Source: Gemmatirosa kalamazoonensis (GTDB lineage Bacteria; Gemmatimonadota; Gemmatimonadetes; Gemmatimonadales; Gemmatimonadaceae). From it: a stretch of DNA of 64,000 nucleotides. This document shows, in pieces, positions 35,326 through 42,779 of this stretch. The stretch is from NCBI RefSeq assembly GCF_000522985.1, contig NZ_CP007128.1, forward strand, positions 2,898,220 to 2,962,219. Direction: 5' to 3'. The translations under genes were made by a program, and so were the position numbers. Within the stretch, counting starts at the first letter, position 1. The number at the start of each line of letters is the position of its first letter. The notes under the pieces were generated by a model. That model did not search any database. It saw only the letters and a list, made by a program, of their open reading frames with translations, and was not told where the DNA came from.

Positions 35326-35467
35326 CGTCGAGCGAAGGGTCGAGCGGCGGCCGGCGACGGGCGTGGGCGCCGCAAACCCTCTTGACGCATGACCACTGCC
35401 GCAGGCAACGCCGGCGTGTGCGTTACGTCACACGACGACGCGCTCGAGCCCGCCCGGAAGCTCGCCG

Positions 35468-36040
35468 TCAGCGGGAGCGCGGGACGGCGCGGGTTCGCAG
35501 ATGCTCCACCACGGTGAAGCCGAGGGCGTCCCAGGCCGCGTTGCCCACGTCGTTGTCGGCGGCCGAGTGGAGGCGCATCTCGTCCAGGTCGCGGGTGGTG
35601 CACCACTGCGCCGCGGCGTCCAGCAGGGCGTGCAGCACGCCGCGCCGCCGCTCGGCGGGGACCACGTAGACCGACGCCACGTAGCCGTAGCGCGAGGGGT
35701 CGAGCAGCGGCGAGCCGCGGCTCTCCATGCACCGCAGCACGCCCACCGCACATCGTCCGCGCTCGGCGAGGAACGTCACCTCGTCGGGCGCCACGAGCTG
35801 CGCCGCGAACAGCCGGCGTGCGCGCTCGGGCGCGTCGGCGCGCAGCCGGCCGTAGACCGGGTTCCCGGCGTGCTCGCGCAGCAGCGCGAGACGGAACGCG
35901 AGCACCGTCTCGAGATCGTCGGCGGCCGCGGCCCGGATGGACAGCCGGGACTCGGGACTCGGGACTCGAGACTCGTGCCCCCCGAGTCCCGAGTCCCGAG
36001 TCCCGAGTCCCGAGTCCCGGCGCCTCGGCGTACTACGCAC
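35468..36040 (-). CDS. GNAT family N-acetyltransferase; N-terminus encoded by a repeat array
   Basis: This is a GNAT acetyltransferase of up to 190 residues. The conserved fold starts at LSIRAAAADDLETVLAFRLALLREHAG and includes the acetyl-CoA loop in VASVYVVPAERRRGVLHALLDAAAQW, with RRRG in the place of the Q/RxxGxG/A motif, then NDVGNAAWDALGFTVVEHL. The only conventional start is GTG at 36040, which overlaps the MoxR stop by 8 bp. From there residues of about 8-32 are encoded by heptamer repeats (RDSGLGTRDSGL and SRVPSPESR), which are not part of a GNAT. Either the array has been captured as an N-terminal extension or translation starts at a non-ATG codon near 35944. Substrate is unknown. 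Confidence 0.75.
   Translation of the reverse strand: MRSTPRRRDSGLGTRDSGLGGHESRVPSPESRLSIRAAAADDLETVLAFRLALLREHAGNPVYGRLRADAPERARRLFAAQLVAPDEVTFLAERGRCAVGVLRCMESRGSPLLDPSRYGYVASVYVVPAERRRGVLHALLDAAAQWCTTRDLDEMRLHSAADNDVGNAAWDALGFTVVEHLRTRAVPRSR
35945..36020. repeat. Inverted heptamer array (array A)
   Basis: The left arm has three CGGGACT units and one CGAGACT (about 35947-35974). After a short C-rich spacer the right arm has five CGAGTCC units (35983-36017). The units of the two arms are reverse complements, so the whole segment can fold into one long hairpin. It lies at the MoxR/GNAT junction. Confidence 0.9.
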
Positions 36041-37520
36041 TCAGCCCGCCCCCGAACATGTCCTGCCCACCCGACGATCGGCGGCGCTGCTCCGGCTGCG
36101 CGCGGCCGTACTGCCCCGCGTCGGAGCGGGAGATCTTGCGGCGCGCGACGAGTGCCTCGAGCGCGAGCTCGCAGGCGGCGACGGTGAACGCATCGTCGTC
36201 GGGCGTCGCGAGGCCGACGTGGTGCACGACCTCGGTGAGTGCCGGCACCGTGCGGAACGCCTGCGCCGCGACCTTGGGCGGCAGGTCGTCGCTCACCTGC
36301 AGCGCGCCACCCTCGTCGAACCACATGATGACGTCGTCCACGTTCACGCCGCCGGCGCGCGCGCGGAACGTCGCATCGGCGGCGCGGCGAATGAGCTCGC
36401 GCGCGATCGCGTGGCCGCCGACGAGCTCTCCCTCGTATTCGAGCTCGATCTTGCCGGTGATCGCGGACTGTGCGGCATAGATGTCCGAGATGCGCGGCAC
36501 GACCTCCTGCTCGCCCGACAGCACGGCGCGCCGCTCGGCGTTCGAGACGACGTTCTCGAGCACCGTGATCGGCATGCGCTGCGACACGCCGGAGCGCTTG
36601 TCGATGCGCTTGTCGGTGCGCGCCTCGAACGCCACACGCTCGATCACCTCGAGCACGAAGTCGGGCACGCGCACCTTCCGGCCGTCCAGCGACGGGCGGT
36701 CGGTCCACGCTTCCTGCCGCGTGATCGCCATCCCGAGCTCCACCTCGTCGGGATAGTGCGTGAGCACCTCGGACCCGATGCGGTCCTTCAGCGGCGTGAT
36801 GATCTTGCCGCGCGCCGTGTAGTCCTCGGGGTTCGCCGTGAAGCAGAGCAGCACGTCGAGCGAGAGCCTAACGGGATAGCCTTTGATCTGGACGTCGCCT
36901 TCCTGCATGATGTTGAACAGCCCGACCTGCACCTTGCCCGCGAGGTCGGGGAGCTCGTTCAGCGCGAAGATGCCCCGGTTCGCGCGCGGCAGCATGCCGT
37001 AGTGGATCGTCAGCTCGTCGGAGAGCAGGTGTCCGCCGCGCGCGGCCTTGATCGGATCGACGTCGCCGATGATGTCGGCCACCGTGACGTCGGGCGTGGC
37101 GAGCTTCTCGACGTAGCGCGCGTCGCGCGACACCCACGCGACCGGCGCGTCGTCGCCGGCGTCGTCGATGAGGGTGCGCGCGTACTTCGAGATCGGCGCG
37201 AACGGGTTGTCGTTCACCTCACTGCCGGCGACGATCGGCATCTCGGGGTCGAGCAGCGTGACGAGCGCGCGCAGGATGCGCGACTTCGCCTGCCCGCGCA
37301 GTCCGAGCAGGATGAAGTTGTGTCGCGAGAGCAGGGCATTGACGATCTGCGGCATCACCGTGTCCTCGTACCCGAGCACGCCGGTGAACAGCGGACCGCC
37401 CGACGCGAGGCGCGCCAGGAGGTTCTGCCGTACTTCGTCCTTCACCGAGCGCGTCGCGCGTTCGGGCGCGCCGAACGGCGAGCGCTTCAGGGCGCCGAGG
37501 GTCTGCGGGAGTGATGCCAA
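36033..37520 (-). CDS. MoxR-like AAA+ ATPase (magnesium-chelatase-like)
   Basis: This is a 495-residue AAA+ ATPase. The P-loop is GLRGQAKS (about 74-81), an atypical but recognisable GxxxxxKS. RGIFALNELPDLAGKVQVGLFNIMQEGDVQIKGYPVRLSLDVLLCFTANPEDY gives Walker B and sensor 1, and DRIGSEVLTHYP the sensor/arginine-finger region. The C-terminal lid and a 120-residue extension are longer than in minimal MoxR proteins (about 330 residues). MoxR ATPases act with VWA proteins to mature or insert cofactors in target complexes; the VWA partner is probably the gene at 29029-30315, separated by unrelated genes, which is unusual because such pairs are normally adjacent. It carries one GTTAGGC heptamer (36866-36872). 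Confidence 0.9.
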   Translation of the reverse strand: MASLPQTLGALKRSPFGAPERATRSVKDEVRQNLLARLASGGPLFTGVLGYEDTVMPQIVNALLSRHNFILLGLRGQAKSRILRALVTLLDPEMPIVAGSEVNDNPFAPISKYARTLIDDAGDDAPVAWVSRDARYVEKLATPDVTVADIIGDVDPIKAARGGHLLSDELTIHYGMLPRANRGIFALNELPDLAGKVQVGLFNIMQEGDVQIKGYPVRLSLDVLLCFTANPEDYTARGKIITPLKDRIGSEVLTHYPDEVELGMAITRQEAWTDRPSLDGRKVRVPDFVLEVIERVAFEARTDKRIDKRSGVSQRMPITVLENVVSNAERRAVLSGEQEVVPRISDIYAAQSAITGKIELEYEGELVGGHAIARELIRRAADATFRARAGGVNVDDVIMWFDEGGALQVSDDLPPKVAAQAFRTVPALTEVVHHVGLATPDDDAFTVAACELALEALVARRKISRSDAGQYGRAQPEQRRRSSGGQDMFGGGLSA

Positions 37521-37663
37521 GGGGGCTCCTGTCCGTGATTGAGATGCGACCTGCTGTAACGTTCGACGCGGTCACGACGCGCGCAACTCTCGCGCGAGCG
37601 ACGCGCGACGCATGCGCGAGAATGCGAACGCGTTGCCGCTGCACGACTTAATCCGCGGCGGTC

Positions 37664-37697
37664 TTGACACCTCCGGAGGCGCGGCTAGTTTTCCGCC
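37664..37697 (+). promoter_or_regulatory. Promoter of the small lipoprotein gene
   Basis: TTGACA (37664-37669) is followed 16 bp later by TAGTTT (37686-37691), a near-consensus sigma-70 promoter that stands out in this GC-rich genome. The -10 extends as TAGTTTTCCGCC, matching the start-proximal element seen elsewhere. The gene starts at 37766. Confidence 0.6.
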
Positions 37698-37765
37698 GAA
37701 TCCGGGCCCAACCGTCGGGCGCGGGTCTCCAATGCAGTTCATACCGCCCTCCTAGGAGATCGTCG

Positions 37766-37987
37766 ATGAAGCGCCTTGCCCTGGTCGCCGCCGTGTTCGC
37801 TCTCGCCGCTTGCTCCACGAAGGAGCAGGCCCCTGCCGCCGACACCGCCGCCCCGGCGATGACCCCGGCCCCGTCGACGACGCCTGCGCCCGCCGCGACG
37901 GACAGCAGCGCGATGAAGATGGACAGCGCCGCGATGAAGTCGGACACCGGTGCGATGAAGCACGACACGGCGACCAAGAAGCCGTAA
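37766..37987 (+). CDS. Small secreted lipoprotein with Met-Lys-Asp repeats
   Basis: This is a 73-residue exported lipoprotein. The signal peptide MKRLALVAAVFALAAC ends in an LAAC lipobox, so Cys16 should be lipidated. The mature part is Ala/Pro/Thr-rich and then has four imperfect repeats of the type (S/T)AMKxD (SSAMKMD, SAAMKSD, TGAMKHD, TATKKP). A TAGGAG ribosome-binding site lies at 37753-37758. A good promoter is upstream and a strong terminator downstream, so it is a single-gene unit that could be highly expressed, comparable in style to other small abundant lipoproteins. No known domain is recognised. The repeated Met residues might bind metal or be oxidation-sensitive, which is speculation. 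Confidence 0.82.
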   Translation: MKRLALVAAVFALAACSTKEQAPAADTAAPAMTPAPSTTPAPAATDSSAMKMDSAAMKSDTGAMKHDTATKKP

Positions 37988-38011
37988 GCGATCTCGCTCG
38001 CATGGGCCCTC

Positions 38012-38044
38012 GGCGGGGCGCGGCACTCGGTGCTGCGCCCCGCC
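38012..38044. terminator. Bidirectional terminator
   Basis: The perfect 10-bp arms GGCGGGGCGC and GCGCCCCGCC with a 13-nt loop lie 25 bp after the lipoprotein stop and 60 bp after the convergent ygfZ stop. This is the expected position of a shared terminator. Confidence 0.75.
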
Positions 38045-38103
38045 GTCGCGTTCATGGCCGTCGCGCGATCCAGCGCGCGTTTGCAACGCCGCGACGACGT
38101 TCG

Positions 38104-39348
38104 TTACAACGGGAAGGGCAGTGGGCCGACGGTGACGAACCGATCGCCGCTCGCGCCGTCGCTCGACGCGTCGGCCGTGCGCACGACGAGCGTCGCGCCG
38201 AGCGCCACCTCGCGCCGCACCATGCCGAGCGCGATGCCGCCGATGCGCGGCGAGACGGCGACGCTCCGCACGTCGCCGACGTCCCGCCCGTCCGCGTCGA
38301 GCAGGCGCGCGCCGGTCGGCAGCAGCCCGTCGTCGGGCGGATACGCGAGCCCGCGCAGATGCCGGTTCACGTGTCCGCGGAAGTGCACGCGCGCGACGAC
38401 CTCCTGTCCGGTGTAGCACCCCTTCGTGTACGAGATCGCGTGCAGCTCGTCGAGGTTCGCCTCCTGCGGGATCGTCGTGTCGTCGACGTCGACTCCCCAT
38501 GCCGGGCGCCCCGCCTCGATGCGCGCGACGTCGTAGGCGCGCAGCCCACCGGGCACGACGCTCGACGCGCGCGCGACGCGCGCCCACGCCGCGTCGAACG
38601 CCGCCGTCGGTGCGTACACGCCGAAGCCGTCGAGTCCCAGGTCGGGGAGTCGCACGACGATCAACGGTCCATCTCCGGTCTCCACCGTCGCGTGCCCGTA
38701 CGGCGCGAGCGTGGCGAGCGCCGACGGCGGCAGCGCGAACGCTTCGGCGACCGCGTCGCGCGCGCGCACGCCGTACACGGCGAACAGGCGCACGTGCTCG
38801 GTGACGCGGCGGTACGCGGCGAGACGCGGGTTCACGAACTTCCGCACGACGCCGTCCCATCCCTCGGCCGCGCTGCCCGGCACGTCGACGAGCACCGCCG
38901 CGGCGGTCGGCCACGTCGGCTCGACGGTCGTACCGTCGCCGGCGCTCGGCGCTGTCGCGGCGCGTGCACGGACCGACGGTGCGGGACCCGGTGCGATGGT
39001 CGCGTCGGCGAGCGCGAGGAGGCGCAGGTCGGCGACGATGCGTCCCTTCGGGGTCAGCGCGGCCGCGTACGCGCCGTGTCCCGGCGTGAGCGCGACGACG
39101 TCGTTCGTGACGAGTCCCGCGAGCGTCTCGCGCGCCTGCGCGCCCTGGAAGATCCACAGGTCGCGGTCGCCGTGGTCCACGAGCAGTGCGCCCGTGCGGA
39201 GCGCGGCGTACTCCGTGGCGGGATCGCCGTAGTCGAGGACGACCGGCCGACGCGGCGCCTGCTGCGGCGCGTTCGGCTGCGCGCTCTGTTGCGCGCCCGG
39301 CGCGGCGGTCGCCGGCGGCGCGTCAGCGGGAGACGACGGAGAGGTCAT
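38104..39348 (-). CDS. ygfZ: YgfZ/GcvT-like folate-binding protein
   Basis: This is a 414-residue aminomethyltransferase-like protein of the YgfZ family, which helps make or repair certain iron-sulfur enzymes using tetrahydrofolate. The signature YTKGCYTGQEVVARVHFRGHVNRHLRGL contains the conserved KGCYxGQE with its Cys. The N-terminal domain includes LVDHGDRDLWIFQGAQARETLAGLVTNDV, typical of the family. About 35 N-terminal residues are Ala/Pro/Gln-rich and probably disordered, and a middle Ala-rich linker is longer than usual. The ATG at 39348 overlaps the stop of the upstream HAD gene (ATGA), so they are coupled. It converges on the lipoprotein gene. Confidence 0.9.
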   Translation of the reverse strand: MTSPSSPADAPPATAAPGAQQSAQPNAPQQAPRRPVVLDYGDPATEYAALRTGALLVDHGDRDLWIFQGAQARETLAGLVTNDVVALTPGHGAYAAALTPKGRIVADLRLLALADATIAPGPAPSVRARAATAPSAGDGTTVEPTWPTAAAVLVDVPGSAAEGWDGVVRKFVNPRLAAYRRVTEHVRLFAVYGVRARDAVAEAFALPPSALATLAPYGHATVETGDGPLIVVRLPDLGLDGFGVYAPTAAFDAAWARVARASSVVPGGLRAYDVARIEAGRPAWGVDVDDTTIPQEANLDELHAISYTKGCYTGQEVVARVHFRGHVNRHLRGLAYPPDDGLLPTGARLLDADGRDVGDVRSVAVSPRIGGIALGMVRREVALGATLVVRTADASSDGASGDRFVTVGPLPFPL

Positions 39349-40064
39349 GTGCCTCGCACTCCGCGAGTGACGACGAGTTCCACGAGCGCATCGTAAGTCA
39401 GGGCCTCGGCGCTCGCCACCCAAACGCCGCGTTCCCTCGCATCGGGCGCGCCGCGGCACACGCCGAGCGCGAGCACGCCGGCCGCGGCTGCGGCGGCGAT
39501 GCCGTCGGGCCCGTCCTCGATCGCGACGACCCGCTCCGGGGCGAGCGGTCCGATGCGTGCGAGCCGAGCGAGCGCGCGCAGATGCGCGGCGGGCGACGGC
39601 TTGGGGGCGGCGACGTGCTCCGCCGCGACGACGACCCGCACGATCCCGTCGAGCTTCGCGAGCGCGAGCACGTCGTCCGCGAGCCGGGCCGGCGCACGCG
39701 TGACGATGGCGAGCGTCACGACGTCCGCAAGCGCATCGATCGCGTCTCGCGCGCCGGGCACGAGCGACACGCCGTGCGCTGCACGGTCGGCGAAGGAACG
39801 CGTCGCGGCGAGCGCCACGAGGTCCACGTCGACCGCGTCGAGCCCCGGCGCGCCGGGCTCGCGCGCGAGGAGCTCGGCCGCGCGGGCCGCGGCGACGGCG
39901 GGCGCGCGGCCGTCCGCCGCGCGCGCGAGCAGGTCGTCGGGGAGGGCGAGGCCGCGCCCGGCCAGCGCGTCGGCCAGTGCCGCGCGGCGCGCGGCGACGG
40001 TGTCCGCGAGGACGCCCTCCAGCTCGAGCAGCAGCGCTGCGGGGCCCGGGCGGTCGGCGCGCAC
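39345..40064 (-). CDS. HAD-like hydrolase with altered nucleophile motif
   Basis: This is a 239-residue protein with the beta-phosphoglucomutase/phosphoglycolate-phosphatase-like HAD layout: a motif I region at residues 11-22, a helical cap (about 25-90), LAIVTRAPARLADDVLA as motif II, KPSPAAHL as motif III with its Lys, and VVAIEDGPDGIAAAAAAGV as motif IV. Motif I, normally DxDGTLxDS, reads ELEGVLADT: both catalytic aspartates are replaced by glutamates, so normal phosphotransfer is unlikely. The fold may have been kept for binding. It starts with GTG at 40064, and its stop overlaps the ygfZ start. Its position next to ygfZ suggests a housekeeping or folate-related role, which is inference. 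Confidence 0.75.
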   Translation of the reverse strand: MRADRPGPAALLLELEGVLADTVAARRAALADALAGRGLALPDDLLARAADGRAPAVAAARAAELLAREPGAPGLDAVDVDLVALAATRSFADRAAHGVSLVPGARDAIDALADVVTLAIVTRAPARLADDVLALAKLDGIVRVVVAAEHVAAPKPSPAAHLRALARLARIGPLAPERVVAIEDGPDGIAAAAAAGVLALGVCRGAPDARERGVWVASAEALTYDALVELVVTRGVRGT

Positions 40065-40089
40065 GTCAGGAGCTCGAGGGCACCAACGG

Positions 40090-40139
40090 CCGACGCTCCA
40101 CGTCCGCGCGGGCCGGGGCCGGCGAACGTGGAGCGTCGG
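40090..40139 (-). terminator. Terminator downstream of the OmpA-like gene
   Basis: The arms CGACGCTCCACG and CGTGGAGCGTCG form a perfect stem of at least 12 bp with a GC-rich loop, just past the OmpA-like gene stop (40163) on the minus strand. Its arm sequence (CTCCACG/CGTGGAG) is the same as the unit of repeat array E at 58.7 kb. Confidence 0.7.
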
Positions 40140-40162
40140 GTGCGACGACTGACGCGGGTGCG

Positions 40163-41236
40163 TCAGGGCGCGCCGTTCTGCAGCTCGATGAGCACGCGGC
40201 GGTTCGTCGCGCGCCCTTCCGGGTTCGTGTTGTTCGCGACCGGGTTCGTCTCGCCGGCGGAGCGCTGCGTGATGCGCGACTGCGAGACGCCCTTGCTCAC
40301 GAGATAGTCCGCGACGGCCTTCGCGCGGTTCTCGCCGAGTCGGGAGTTGTAGCTCTCGCCGCCGATCGCGTCGGTGTTACCGGTGACGACGAGGTTGAGG
40401 TTGGACGCCTCGGGACGGGCGAGGGACGACGCGACGTCGTCGAGGATGCGGCGTGCGTCGCTGCTCAGGTCGTACTTGTCGAAGTCGAAGTTCACGACGC
40501 CGATGACGACCGTGGCGCCGCGGGCGAGACCCCCACCACCACCAGCGCCGGCGCTCGGCGACGGCGTGGTCGCCTCGGCGATGCGGTCGCGGAAGATCGT
40601 GTCGACGCGCGTCTGCGTGACGCGCACGGTGTCGTAGCGCGTGACGATCGTCGGCACCGACGCGGCGTTGCGGAACAGGCCACTCAGGCCGACCTGGAAG
40701 TTCGGCGTGAACGTCGCCTTGCGCGGGTACGGGTTCGCGCTGTCGTCGGCGAACACATAGTAGCCGTTCGCCTCGAACCGGGCGCTGATCCGGTTCGTGA
40801 GATACCAGCGCAGGCCGACAAGGCCGCTGATGCCCTGGCCGCGCGGCGCGACGAGGCGAATGCGGCCGAAGCCGTCGTACGCGTAGCCGGCGCCGATCAT
40901 GAAGCTCGTGCGCGCGGCCCGCGGCGTGTTGTAGAGGAGCCGGGCCTGCCAGAGCGTGTGCGACACGTCCTGCAGCGAGTCCGGCACCGTCGCCGTGTTG
41001 CGCTTCTGATTCGAGACGCCGAATGAGGCCTCACCCTCGACCGACAGGCCTGGAAAGATGTAATACCCGAGGCGGCCGCCTCCGGCGAAGACGTTCTCGA
41101 CGTTGAGCGTGTCGGGCTGGATCGTGTAGCGCCCAAACCCGCCGACCTCGATGGCGCTGCGCCGCTGCGCGGACGCAGCGGCAGGCAGCAGGACGGACAC
41201 CGTAGCCAACGTGGCGACGACAGAGCGAGTTCTCAT
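40163..41236 (-). CDS. OmpA-family outer-membrane protein
   Basis: This is a 357-residue outer-membrane protein. The signal peptide (MRTRSVVATLATVSVLLPAAASA) is followed by a beta-barrel-like domain of about 190 residues with alternating hydrophobic strands, then a Gly/Ala-rich linker (TPSPSAGAGGGGGLARG) and a C-terminal OmpA peptidoglycan-binding domain: VVNFDFDKYDLSSDARRILDDVA, LVVTGNTDAIGGESYNSRLGENRAKAVADYLVSKGV and NRRVLIEL. The usual GHTD is GNTD, a change in the loop that contacts diaminopimelate. A GGAAG ribosome-binding site precedes the ATG at 41236. A terminator follows. It anchors the outer membrane to the cell wall. Confidence 0.92.
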   Translation of the reverse strand: MRTRSVVATLATVSVLLPAAASAQRRSAIEVGGFGRYTIQPDTLNVENVFAGGGRLGYYIFPGLSVEGEASFGVSNQKRNTATVPDSLQDVSHTLWQARLLYNTPRAARTSFMIGAGYAYDGFGRIRLVAPRGQGISGLVGLRWYLTNRISARFEANGYYVFADDSANPYPRKATFTPNFQVGLSGLFRNAASVPTIVTRYDTVRVTQTRVDTIFRDRIAEATTPSPSAGAGGGGGLARGATVVIGVVNFDFDKYDLSSDARRILDDVASSLARPEASNLNLVVTGNTDAIGGESYNSRLGENRAKAVADYLVSKGVSQSRITQRSAGETNPVANNTNPEGRATNRRVLIELQNGAP

Positions 41237-41443
41237 GTTGCCTTCCGTAGTATGGTCCAACCGCGGGAGTGAGGACGCCTGCGGACGATGCAACAGTCGT
41301 GCGCGACGGCTGAGCGCGTTCGTCGCGCCGCACCACGCCCTCGACGGCGTGCGGCCGCCGGAAATTGCGCCTGAAAGCTCGCCAATCCGGTTCGCGACGC
41401 AAGCGGGCGACGGCGACGTTTTCTCTCGGCGAAACGTGTGTTT

Positions 41444-42775
41444 CTAGGCCGGCGCCGCGCGCTCGCCGCTCGCGTACGCGGCGTCGAGCAGGTCCACGGG
41501 ATGCAGCACGCGTGCATGCGCGCCGGCGCGACGCAGCCCCGCGCCGAGCTGCATGAGACACCCGGGATTGCCCGTCGCGACGAGGGCCGCGCCGGTCGCG
41601 GCGATGTGCGCGAGCTTCGGTGCGAGCACCGCGTCGGACGTGTCGGGCTCGACGAGATTGTAGATCCCTGCGCTGCCGCAACACTGATCGCTGTCGGTGA
41701 GCGCGACGAGGTCGACGCCACGCACCGCGCCGAGCACCTGCAGCGGCGGCAGCGACACGCGCTGCGCGTGCAGCAGGTGACACGGCGCGTCGTACGTCAC
41801 GCGCAGCGGCGCGCTCGTACCACCGCCGTTCGACCGCAGCAGGACGGGTCCGCCGGTCGGCCGCGGTCCCGCGGCGACGAGCAGCTCGCTCACGTCGCGC
41901 ACGCGCTCCGCGACCGCGCGCGCGCGCGCTGACCACGCGGGATCGTCGGCGAGCAGCTCGCCGTACTCCTTCATCATCGCTCCACATCCCGCGGAGTTCA
42001 CAACGATCCACTCCGCGCTCGAGCGCTCGAACGCGGCGACGTTCGCGCGCGCGAGTGCGCGCGCCGCGTCGAGGTCGCCCGCGTGCGCGTGCAGCGCGCC
42101 GCAGCACGCCTGCCCGCGCGTGTCGGCGAGCGCGTAGTCGTTCTCGCGCAGCACGCGCTTCGTCGCCGCGTTCGTGTGGCGGAACAGCCCGCGCATCACG
42201 CATCCCTCGAGCAGCGTCGCGGTGCCGCGCGCGCCCGTGCCGCGCGGCGTCCACCGGCGCCCGCGCAGCGGCGCCTCGGTCGACGCGAGCATCGCGAACG
42301 CGAAGCCCATCCGACCCGGAAGACGCGACAGGAGCCGGGGCAGCCGCGTGGCGCGAAGCACGCGCGCGCCGAGGAGCGCGAGCGACAGAAGCGCGCGTCG
42401 CGCGAACACGGCGAGGATGACGCGCGCGACGAGCGGCGGCGGCTGACGCGTGTACAGCGTGGCGCGCATCGCCTCGAGCATGTGGCCGTACGGCACGCCC
42501 GACGGGCACGCGGTCTCGCACGCGCGGCAGCCGAGGCACCGGTCGATGTGCGTGCGGACGTCGGCGTCGTCGGCCGGCAGCGTGCCTTCGAGCACGCTGC
42601 GCATGAGCAGGATGCGGCCGCGCGGGCTGTCGTTCTCGTCCTCGAGATTGACGTACGTGGGACAGGCCTGGAGGCAGAACCCGCAGTGCACGCACGCGTC
42701 GATCCCCGGCTTGGCGGCGGCGAGCGGCGAGTCGGGCAGCGCGCAGGGCGCGGTGGAATTGGGAAGCAGCACCAT
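41444..42775 (-). CDS. glcF: Glycolate oxidase, iron-sulfur subunit
   Basis: This 443-residue subunit carries two 4Fe-4S clusters: CVHCGFCLQACPTYV (about 32-46) and CLGCRACETACPSGVPYG (about 94-111). The C-terminal half has the two CCG-type cysteine-rich domains of the GlcF/HdrB family, with VNSAGCGAMMKEYGELL and DQCCGSAGIYN. It passes electrons from the flavin subunits to the quinone pool during oxidation of glycolate to glyoxylate. It starts 4 bp after glcE and is the last gene of the operon. The length and motif order are normal. Confidence 0.95.
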   Translation of the reverse strand: MVLLPNSTAPCALPDSPLAAAKPGIDACVHCGFCLQACPTYVNLEDENDSPRGRILLMRSVLEGTLPADDADVRTHIDRCLGCRACETACPSGVPYGHMLEAMRATLYTRQPPPLVARVILAVFARRALLSLALLGARVLRATRLPRLLSRLPGRMGFAFAMLASTEAPLRGRRWTPRGTGARGTATLLEGCVMRGLFRHTNAATKRVLRENDYALADTRGQACCGALHAHAGDLDAARALARANVAAFERSSAEWIVVNSAGCGAMMKEYGELLADDPAWSARARAVAERVRDVSELLVAAGPRPTGGPVLLRSNGGGTSAPLRVTYDAPCHLLHAQRVSLPPLQVLGAVRGVDLVALTDSDQCCGSAGIYNLVEPDTSDAVLAPKLAHIAATGAALVATGNPGCLMQLGAGLRRAGAHARVLHPVDLLDAAYASGERAAPA

Positions 42776-42779
42776 GCGG

